A stretch of 64,000 bases of DNA, taken from assembly GCA_905221615.1 (NCBI GenBank), contig CAJNDT010000327.1, forward strand, positions 177,475 through 241,474. The letters are read 5' to 3'. Numbering within the stretch: position 1 is the stretch's first letter; the number at the start of each line of letters is the position of its first letter. Shown here piece after piece: positions 9,011 to 17,200 of this stretch. The DNA comes from Symbiodinium sp. CCMP2592 (taxonomy: Eukaryota > Sar > Dinophyceae > Suessiales > Symbiodiniaceae). Under the pieces are notes generated by a model. The model was not told the origin of the DNA. It saw only the letters and a list, made by a program, of their open reading frames with translations, and searched no databases. The position numbers and the translations under genes are program-made.

Positions 9011-11200
9011 TCAGTTCTTCCCCTTGTTCTTGCCCTTGGACTTGTCCTTGGATTTGCCTTTGGACTTGCCCTTGTCGGCGTCCTTCCCTTTTCCTTTGGA
9101 GGACTTGCCTCCTTTGCCGCCTTCTTTGCCACCAGGAGGTTGTGCGGGTTCTGGAGGACGTTGAGAACCAGAAGCTTTAGCACCAGAAGCTGCCTCTTCC
9201 TGAGAAGAGCTTGCTCCCTGTGGTGCGGCTGCAGGACCAGTAGAACCAGAACCACGCGCCTTGTTCAGCTTCTGTCTCTCTTTTCTTCTGTCCGCGGCTT
9301 CCTTCATGGTGTCGGGATTGCGGTTGAGCGCTCTCATCCTGCCTCCAGAGTACTGGTTCGCGTGAACCTCGATGAGGAGCGGAGTGTGAGCGTCATAGTC
9401 CCGATCGTTGAGAAGGTACGCGGCGCTGGTGGAGTTTAACAGCCACTCAGAGACATGGATGTCGAACTCATTCTTTGAAGACGGAAACTCCGCCCATTGA
9501 TCGTCCGACATGCTGTGTCCCCATTCCATGACTGTAGCCATAACAGGATCCAAACCAGGAAAGGTATTCCAGTCTGGTTGCTTAGCTTCCTTGTATGGCA
9601 TTCCCAGCGTGTCCTCATACTGTTTCAGAAGCCACATGGCGTTTGCTGACACATGTCTCGCACGAGGCGAACAGAGGTGTGGGCACTTTGGGCTTTCTGA
9701 CCATGCCTCCAAGAAATAGTCGAGAAGGCTTTGGTACATCCCGCCACGAATATCCATCGACTCCTGCTTCCTGCCGGTGGCCCGGTAGAGAGCCATGTTG
9801 GCGTCGCCACCGATGAGGTCGACTTGGTAGTGCAAACAGTCGATGAACATGTTGCCCAACACTTCATGAGCCAACGCCACCTTGTCTGCCGCCGCGTCGT
9901 TGTGGAGGTGGAAGACACAAACTCTCAGCCGGTCGGATCCAGCTCGCTCCAAGACCTTGGTCAGTGACTCATCTGGAACATCACCACGACTGCCCTGGAG
10001 ACCGGTCGGTAACGTCATGCCATACACGATTTCCGCGACCATATAGGTTATTGGAAGGGACTCGTGGGCATATCCACTGAGAGTGGAGCCGGCAAGACGG
10101 GTGATCGAAGATCCGACACCATTTGTACGACTTCCCACCATCAGGTCCTTGGACTCGTTACGAAGGAATTGCCAACCGCGTGACTTGAGGAAGGCCTCTT
10201 CGGAGTCATCGATCTGAGCCGCTTCGCAGAGCATGAACAAATGCGTCTTCGACTGTGCAATCGATTTTATCAAGGCTCCTTTAGATGGTGTAGCATCGTC
10301 CCAGTCAATGTGATCAGCAACGGAGCGAGGAGCGGTACGCTTTCTTCCCCTGCTCATGTTGCCGAGATTGAGGATGAGCGCGGCATACTTGGTCTTGCTG
10401 GTGAAGATAGGGACATTGGAGTCCTCTGCCAGACCAAAACGATGAATATAAGGATTCGGCGTCTTCTCAAGAGAGAGGTCCCCGATCTCCTCTTCATCGA
10501 CTCCGGCGCTCAAGAAGTAGTGAATCATAGCATTCAAAAGTTCTTCTCGAGTTGCCGGATTGCCGCTTGCATCCAGGGACTTCAGCTTATCAAGAAGTGC
10601 TTCCATGACTTCCAGTGCTGATTCTCGGATGTCAGAGGCCTTGCCCATGAGCTTGTCGTCCAAGGTGCTACGAACGTCCCCAGAACGAAAAGCAACGTTC
10701 TTCTTGTCGGGACGACGCTCATAGATGGGATCCATCTTGTTGAGTTGGTCGAATAGATCCACCATAGAGAGAGAGTATTTCTGTCCCTTGTGGTTTGGAA
10801 CATTTACCCTCCAACTCATATGCTGCACCTTGTAGGCGAGAACGGGCTCGTAATCAGGATCACGAAGTCCTGTATGATACAAGCCTGAATAGCCATATCC
10901 ATGCAGCTGCTTGCAGAGCATCCGCATAGGGCTTTGTCGTTCGATTTCGGTGAGCTGCGTAAGGAAATGTTTGAACTCTTCGAGATCGACGAGCTCGATC
11001 TTTTCCTTTGCTTTGCCCATCTTGTCGAACGCGTTCTCATTCTGGTCCTCTGCATCCTTCGCGGCCTGGTAGTACTCAGGATCCGGAACAGTCTTGCATT
11101 TCCCCCAGATGCCTTGATCGTGAAGTTCACTTTCATCATCCTTCTCGGGAGAAATGTCTGGCATGGATTCCTCACCCTGTGGTGAGCCTTCCTCAGCCAT
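9011..11200 (-). CDS. ORF4: EEP (endonuclease/exonuclease/phosphatase)-like protein of the LTR element
   Basis: 729 codons from ATG. A hairpin module encodes SPQGE at residues 6-10. The central part shows an EEP-like (DNase I fold) motif series: Glu326 in LCEAAQ, the pair His431/His433 in VFHLHND, Asp466 and Asn468 in IGGDANMAL, and Asp603-His605 in DYDAHTPL. The Glu-to-last-His distance of about 280 residues suits this fold, with insertions. The N-terminal 300 residues are not recognised. The tail is Lys/Gly/Ser-rich (KGKSKGKSKDKSKGK) and could bind nucleic acid. The frame opens at 11215 and overlaps the end of ORF3 in the -1 frame, so it may be made by frameshift or from its own ATG. A nuclease or phosphatase activity in replication is inference. 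Confidence 0.75.
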   Translation of the reverse strand: MAEEGSPQGEESMPDISPEKDDESELHDQGIWGKCKTVPDPEYYQAAKDAEDQNENAFDKMGKAKEKIELVDLEEFKHFLTQLTEIERQSPMRMLCKQLHGYGYSGLYHTGLRDPDYEPVLAYKVQHMSWRVNVPNHKGQKYSLSMVDLFDQLNKMDPIYERRPDKKNVAFRSGDVRSTLDDKLMGKASDIRESALEVMEALLDKLKSLDASGNPATREELLNAMIHYFLSAGVDEEEIGDLSLEKTPNPYIHRFGLAEDSNVPIFTSKTKYAALILNLGNMSRGRKRTAPRSVADHIDWDDATPSKGALIKSIAQSKTHLFMLCEAAQIDDSEEAFLKSRGWQFLRNESKDLMVGSRTNGVGSSITRLAGSTLSGYAHESLPITYMVAEIVYGMTLPTGLQGSRGDVPDESLTKVLERAGSDRLRVCVFHLHNDAAADKVALAHEVLGNMFIDCLHYQVDLIGGDANMALYRATGRKQESMDIRGGMYQSLLDYFLEAWSESPKCPHLCSPRARHVSANAMWLLKQYEDTLGMPYKEAKQPDWNTFPGLDPVMATVMEWGHSMSDDQWAEFPSSKNEFDIHVSEWLLNSTSAAYLLNDRDYDAHTPLLIEVHANQYSGGRMRALNRNPDTMKEAADRRKERQKLNKARGSGSTGPAAAPQGASSSQEEAASGAKASGSQRPPEPAQPPGGKEGGKGGKSSKGKGKDADKGKSKGKSKDKSKGKNKGKN

Positions 11201-14100
11201 TCGACGTTCTCGGACTTACCTCCTTCCTGACCCATGTGCACATCAGGTTCGACCTTCACCTCGGATGCCTCTCCCTGTGGAGAGCTTTCCGTGGCTTCGG
11301 TCTTCTGTTGTGGGACATCCACCCCAGATGCCTCCCCATGTGGAGAGCTTTCCGGAGCGTCCGTCTCCATTGGCTCGACAGTAACCCCAGATGCCTCTCC
11401 CTGTGGAGAGCTTTCTGGAGCTTCAGTCTCCATTGGCACATCGGTCGGCTCGGTCTTAACCGGATCAACCTTCTTGCCCTGTGGCAAGTCCGTGGATCCA
11501 GACGACGGTTCGGAGGTATCCATCTGAGTAGCCGCGGGAGGCTCCTCGATCTCCTCGATCTGTGGACATGGGAGTCGCTCGATGAACTCCTCGATCATAA
11601 TGTCGTCATATGGTCGAGTGAGGAGCTCATTCAGCTCAGACTCCTTCTTCGCCTTCAAGTCTTCGTACGCCACTAAATCAGCTTTTGCCTTGCGGGCGAA
11701 AGCCGACTTGAAATCGCGCTGGTCAGACTCCGTGAAGACTTTCTCCAGAACCGCCAGGAGGTAGCTGCCGTTGAACGGCTGCTTCAGGGTACTGTCATAG
11801 AGACAATAGCCCTCAGGGGTTCGCACCGTGTATTTACGGCGAACCTCCAGATCACCGGCGTGGCGCTGGATGTAGGAGAAGAAGTCCACTCCATAGGCCT
11901 CATTGATGACGCGGACGAGCATCTGGAAATCCTCTCGCACATAGCCAACCTCTTCATACACATACCTTTCCCTGAGGAAAGCCTTGTGTGCGGCGAGCTT
12001 GCGAGAGTAGTCGGGATCCTCTGTCCTTGGCATCTTTGCACGAGAGTCATTGTCCCGAGGGCGATCGAATCCAATGTTACCCAAGTTGGGCCTGAATTCG
12101 TTCGACGCGGCAACGGAGACATCGTCCAGCATCTGGGCAAGACCGCCAGGATGACGCTTAAAGTTCATCCAAGGTGACGTGTAACCGTTGGAGTAAACCT
12201 TCGGTTTCTTGTCCAGCTCCACGAGGTAGTTCCCCTGCAACTTCCCCATCTCGAAGGCCTTGAGGAAGAAGTGCAGGGAGTACCCCGAAAGAGGATGCTG
12301 CAACCACGATGCCCAATCGTATTCACCACCCAAAGACTCTCTCATAGAAGTAGTCAAAGTGTGCCAGGGGGTGACCTGAACGAGGGCATCGCCATAGGTG
12401 CTAAGCATCGGCTGGCCAGAGGAGTCCACCATGTGCAACTTGCCGTGAGCGAAGAGATGCCATGGATTCGTCCTGGCCTTGCGGAGAACCTCGTTGAGCT
12501 CCTCCTGCTGCTGGGACTTATGCGCATCAATCTTGCCGTGGACGGTGTCCCCAGACTGATACGCATACTTGGTGTCTCCTTCGGAGGCTGTGGCTTGCCG
12601 CTCCCGCTCTGCCTTAAGCTCATTGTCACGAATAAGCTTCTGGAGAGCTGCCGCGTCCAATGTGGGTACCTTCTCCTGAGAGAAGCTTCCCGGTGACGCT
12701 TGGCCTGCATCCTGAGATGTCTTTGGCCGCTTCTTGGGAGCTGGCTTCGAAGGCATTGGATCCGAGCTGCTACCCGGTACCCCTCCCTGTGGAGGGCCTC
12801 CGGAAGCAGATGCGGAAGCAGACGCTGAGGTTCCCTCTTCCTGAGAAGAGCCTACCCCTGCGCTTTGCTGCTTCCTCTCGTGGCGAATGCCACCCGGATC
12901 TTGCTCGTGAGGAGGACGGTAGTGATGTGTGAGATACATCGCCGGAATGTCCTGGTACGAGAGCACCACGCCATTGTCTGTAAGAAACAGATTGTGGCCG
13001 TGACTCAGGTAGCACTCGTAATCGAGCTTGGCGTAGAAGACGTAGGTACCGTACTTAATGACGGTCCCAGGCCCAGGAGAAACCACTCCACCCGCATAAA
13101 CGAGGTGGATGGCCTTCCTGTGCCGCTGCCACGCCGCCTTCGTCGCCTCCAGCTTTAAGCCGTTTTCCCGGATGCTCTCGTAGTTGCTGTTATCCGAGGC
13201 GTGGAAAATCGTTCCAAGCTGGCGGCATCGCTCCAAGGTGAGCCTTTCCCCGAGAGCAACATCAGAGACCCGCTCGGGTATCCGTGAGTGACCCTGGACG
13301 GCGGAGACCCCGATATAGAAGTCGAAGTCAAAGAACCGCTCGAACTGCAGAGCCACTGGGGCCACCCAGATGTTGAAGCGACCCTTCGAGTTCGCCATCA
13401 AGAAGGCGAAGAACTTCTTGGGCTCCCACTCGAAAGGCCTGATGGGGTGCTTCATCATCGTCTCCAACGGGATCTCCATGTATCGACCCGGCGTGACCCT
13501 CGTGTCGTGCCTGGTCAATGATGACAGCTGTTTGGATGACTTCACCGCCCATCCACCGTGATTGTGGCGCATCTGGTGAATGTTGAAGATTTCACGATCG
13601 AGCTCGGTGAGCTCGTCGCCGGTAAGACATCCAAGAAAGCACCGGAGGAAGTCGAACTTCCACGTGAGGTGCCGCTGCAACACATGGGTCCCAGGGTGAG
13701 CTTCCTCGTACAGCAGGACGTGTGACAGAAAGGCCAACTGTCCTTCCAGAATGTTCACCGCGGCCATCTCCCCCTGAGGGAAGTACGCCGTGGTGTCCTG
13801 CTGACGGAAAAACCGTGGAACACCTTCTGGGATGATCCTGAGGGAGGCCACCGGAGCACTCGCAGGATAGGCTCGACGATCCCTTGTAGGATAGCTGGCA
13901 TTACCGTCGCCATCTCCAACTGTTCGGAGTACACGACGGTTTGCCCAGGACGCGCTCTGTTGGTACAAGGACAGGTCGGGGACACCAGTGCGGACGTCAA
14001 TCTTGAAGTTGCATCCCGTTGTCGGTGTCCAGTAGACCTGGAATGGTGCCTCCTCATGAGAGGAGCGTCCAGTGTCCATCGAGGGTCCTGCCGCAGCCAT
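10816..14100 (-). CDS. ORF3: Tpt1/KptA-like domain protein of the LTR element
   Basis: 1,094 codons from ATG. Residues about 175-390 resemble the RNA 2'-phosphotransferase (Tpt1/KptA) fold. The marks are RHN near 178, VQGHS with His271 (family form RANQGHS), IFHAS with His300 (family YHGT), GLK then AIHL with His332, and LFLTDNGVVL then IPAMYL (family FFxSxNGVxL...PPxY). In Tpt1 this fold transfers a 2'-phosphate from RNA to NAD+. The Arg of RANQGHS is Ser here and the last catalytic Arg is not evident, so activity may be changed or lost. A second conserved region at about 540-850 is unrecognised. Then come Pro/Glu-rich 21-residue repeats built on hairpin modules. After about residue 965 the frame reads ORF4 coding sequence out of frame, so the true protein probably ends or shifts there. 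Confidence 0.72.
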   Translation of the reverse strand: MAAAGPSMDTGRSSHEEAPFQVYWTPTTGCNFKIDVRTGVPDLSLYQQSASWANRRVLRTVGDGDGNASYPTRDRRAYPASAPVASLRIIPEGVPRFFRQQDTTAYFPQGEMAAVNILEGQLAFLSHVLLYEEAHPGTHVLQRHLTWKFDFLRCFLGCLTGDELTELDREIFNIHQMRHNHGGWAVKSSKQLSSLTRHDTRVTPGRYMEIPLETMMKHPIRPFEWEPKKFFAFLMANSKGRFNIWVAPVALQFERFFDFDFYIGVSAVQGHSRIPERVSDVALGERLTLERCRQLGTIFHASDNSNYESIRENGLKLEATKAAWQRHRKAIHLVYAGGVVSPGPGTVIKYGTYVFYAKLDYECYLSHGHNLFLTDNGVVLSYQDIPAMYLTHHYRPPHEQDPGGIRHERKQQSAGVGSSQEEGTSASASASASGGPPQGGVPGSSSDPMPSKPAPKKRPKTSQDAGQASPGSFSQEKVPTLDAAALQKLIRDNELKAERERQATASEGDTKYAYQSGDTVHGKIDAHKSQQQEELNEVLRKARTNPWHLFAHGKLHMVDSSGQPMLSTYGDALVQVTPWHTLTTSMRESLGGEYDWASWLQHPLSGYSLHFFLKAFEMGKLQGNYLVELDKKPKVYSNGYTSPWMNFKRHPGGLAQMLDDVSVAASNEFRPNLGNIGFDRPRDNDSRAKMPRTEDPDYSRKLAAHKAFLRERYVYEEVGYVREDFQMLVRVINEAYGVDFFSYIQRHAGDLEVRRKYTVRTPEGYCLYDSTLKQPFNGSYLLAVLEKVFTESDQRDFKSAFARKAKADLVAYEDLKAKKESELNELLTRPYDDIMIEEFIERLPCPQIEEIEEPPAATQMDTSEPSSGSTDLPQGKKVDPVKTEPTDVPMETEAPESSPQGEASGVTVEPMETDAPESSPHGEASGVDVPQQKTEATESSPQGEASEVKVEPDVHMGQEGGKSENVEWLRKAHHRVRNPCQTFLPRRMMKVNFTIKASGGNARLFRILSTTRPRRMQRTRMRTRSTRWAKQRKRSSSSISKSSNISLRSSPKSNDKALCGCSASSCMDMAIQACIIQDFVILITSPFSPTRCSI
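11269..11488. repeat. 63-bp tandem repeats carrying hairpin modules in ORF3
   Basis: Hairpin modules at 11269-11284, 11332-11347 and 11395-11410 are spaced exactly 63 bp apart. A fourth, more diverged module is at 11473-11488. In protein they give ESSPQGEASGV, ESSPHGEASGV, ESSPQGEASEV and LPQGKK. The whole repeat, not just the hairpin, has been duplicated. Confidence 0.85.
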
Positions 14101-14262
14101 GCTGGTAACAGAAGAAGAGGAAGTTGTGGGCTACTTTCTCACTTGAGTTTTGAACCAGCTGATTTGAGCAATGCAGGCACAAATTTAAAAAGAGACCAAC
14201 AACTCTTCATGAAGCACATGCATTGAATTGCTCCGACAGCTCACACATGAAGCAGACATGAC
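14101..14262 (-). other. ORF2-ORF3 spacer
   Basis: A 162-bp spacer in the LTR element. It holds the exact 17-bp repeat CAGGCACAAATTTAAAA (14174-14190) also found beside the 3' LTR. A signal for a separate ORF3 transcript (promoter or trans-splice acceptor) or for plus-strand priming is possible. The sequence alone does not say which. Confidence 0.5.
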
Positions 14263-17200
14263 TCACAAACGCTCCTGCATGAACATGACATGTTGCACTG
14301 CACTCAAAACCGCGTACTCCTTACGGAGCCAGGCGTTCAAGAAGGCCTTGTGCTCAATCATGGAACGAAAAGGAGGATGTGAATCAATTTCCTTCAACCA
14401 CCCAGTTTGAACAGAACTCAGGAGGTTTCTAGGATTAGCGCTTCGTTTCGTGAGACAGTCAGAAAGACAGTGTTCGGTTCGAACGTGAGAAAGATCAGCA
14501 ATAGCACCTGAACACGCTTCCTTTCTCAGCATTTGAATCATGTGAATGGTTTCCTGTTGTTCGGGTGAGTGAGTAGTAGAAGCGGTAGACACGAGATTAT
14601 TAGCATCGGTGCGAATGTGAATCTCGGCATCCAAACCACTAATGTCCTTCCACAAACCACGAAGCATTTGACAGGTACCAAAACACTTCATCAAGGCGTA
14701 AAGCTCAGCGACAGTGGTACTGAGGGTCGTTCTCTTAATCTTGGTTGATTCGAAGAAGACCAATGAGCCTCGGGTGTCTCTTCGATTCTTGACCCTTTCA
14801 TCTGCGATGAAGATAGTCATCGCCCTCTGTGAGGACTTGTCGCTGTTGTTACGGAAAGCTGCGTCAGGAATTCCAAGAATCCTCGGTGATCCCTTCACTG
14901 GCCACACCCGCAACTCTACTTCCTCACTGCGTATCTGTCGACACAACTTGTTCAACTCCTTGCAGTGACCAACAGTCGGAGCAGCGGATGCTGATGCCAG
15001 ACGAGAGAACTGGTAACATGCCTGAAATTGCGTCCTCGACTGAAGCCAGTTGATGCTACCAAGCAAAGAGCGATAGGAAGTGTGAAGAGATTTATCACAC
15101 GCATCTGCATCCTTAAGATGCTTTGGTATGACAATCTCCTCAAGCTCTGAAACACACAGCTTTTGATCGATCGAGATATACTTCTTTTTCCCTTGTGCAT
15201 CAAGAACCCAACGAACACGCTGTCCCGTGAACGTAAGGTCATTCTTGTCCTCATGGCCGACAGTGAAGTGTTCCTTGATCTTCTTAAGGAACCAAGTGAG
15301 GAACTCAGGGGTTCCACTTATGATGAGATCATCAACATGAAGACTCATCACTCCAACTGTCCTGCGACCTTTGCTGGGACTTCCATGCACAGGGTCAACA
15401 AAGTGTTCAAGAAGCTGATCAACCAACTCGGGGGAGAGCTCTGATAAGCTCTCGACCTTGTATGAAGCCTTCTCTGGAAGGAACAAAGAGACTAGGACCT
15501 CAGCTTCTTCTTCAAGGAAGCAGGTCTTGTCACCCTTGTCCAACCTCAGGTCATGAGCCCTTTCGACAATCCACCATGTCCCTTTACGAAGGATCATGGA
15601 AACTCGATAAGGGTAGTCCTTGACCTGATAGACAGGTGCTGGAGTACGAAGAGCCTTGGCCCTGTGAGAAACGAGAGCATGCCCGTTCTCATAAGGGAAC
15701 CAACCTCTCTTCTTACAAGCAACACTGCCCAAGAATCCGAGAAGCTTATCGTCAGTAACAGGTCTCCAAGCATAGTCAACCATCTTCTTGGTATCGGTGT
15801 TAAAACACTGAGCGATATCGGGACATGAGAGATAGGATCTCTCCTCCGCACGGTCGGAGGAAGAACGGTTTCCTTCATCGTATGCGTAGCATGTCATGGC
15901 ATGAAGGGCAACCTCCTTGAGGTAGGCAGGTTCCACCTCAAGAGAGGTGTTTCCTGCTTCAGGTTCCTCCTCCTGAGAGGAGCTTCCTGCCGCAAGGTGG
16001 CTCTTGCCCTTCTTGCCTTCTATGCCGTCGTATGCGACATAAGTGCATCGGTCAGCTCTGGTCGGTTCCATGCCTACAGACCTGAGGAATTTGTCCAAAC
16101 GATTCCACCATCTTCTCGGTGCATCGTTCAGACCATAGACTGGTCTGAGACAAAGGCCAACCATCCAGGTAGGCAAACCGATGTCAGGAGGCAACTGAAC
16201 CACAACCATGCGAGATGACAGATTGTAGTGTTCCCCCTGAAGGAAAGCGGTCTTAAGATCCAAATGAAAAAGATCCCAATAGTGATTGGCAGCGCACTGC
16301 GCAACCAAACGGAAACCATACCGAGTAGCCGTAGGGCTGTCCGTTTGTTGATCCCAGGCAAACTTGTCCTGAAACCCACGACAAACCCATCGGGCTTTGA
16401 ACTTGGAAAAGTAACCGTTCTTGTCAACCTTCACAGTAAGGACCCAACGTCCGGTAAGAAAATTGACATCGGTTTTAAGCTTGCGACGGTCCGTCAACCG
16501 AATTGCATCATTGTCCAAGTAACTCTTGAACTCTTCAAGTTTAGCCTTCCGAATTTCGGCGGCATACTTGCGCTGCATCTCCGGCGTGAGGGTACCTGCC
16601 TTGATTTTATCTTGTTTAGTCAACCACGACGCAAAACCATCACCATCCAACGGAACAAAGGACGGAACCTTGAAGTCCGACGGAAGGCGAATCAAAACGT
16701 CGTCGTCGCCAGCAGCCAAGGCAAGCAAGCTTTCATCACGATAGTCAACCGTAGCATCCGAATCAGTATCCTCACCAGCTTCCGGCACCGGCGGTTCCGG
16801 GGTGGGTTCCGGGAGTGGGGTTTGCTGGATAGGAAATTCCCCCTCAGTCACCGGCAAACCAGGAACAGGAGCCGGATCAGAAGAAGAGGAAGCAGGTTCG
16901 TGAAAACCTGGAAAGTCACCCGACGGATCGGGATCCTTCTTTCCCGCAGACTGCCCAGGCAACAACACAACCGGAGGTCCCACAACAGTACGTGACTTGG
17001 CCTTAGACACATCTTCAGGATGTGTGCCTCTGGCACGTGTCTGAGACACATTGCGAGGCGACGGCGGTCGCATACTCTGTGGCACCGGAAAGTGAGGATG
17101 CGGCGGAATTGGAACAGGAACAATAGGTGAAGGTGGTGCCGGCCACGGCATCGGTGGACTAAGAACCTGATCCGGGTTCGCAAACTGAGGCGGAGCCCCA

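Noticed and set aside
11172..11214. A 43-bp intron between GTAAGT and the CAG of a hairpin module joining ORF3 to ORF4
   Set aside because: Its length would shift the frame by the wrong amount to join ORF3 to ORF4, and it is very short.
11008..11676. 222-codon plus-strand frame over the ORF3/ORF4 region
   Set aside because: Antisense shadow of ORF3 repeats; Leu/Arg/Trp-rich composition follows from the other strand.
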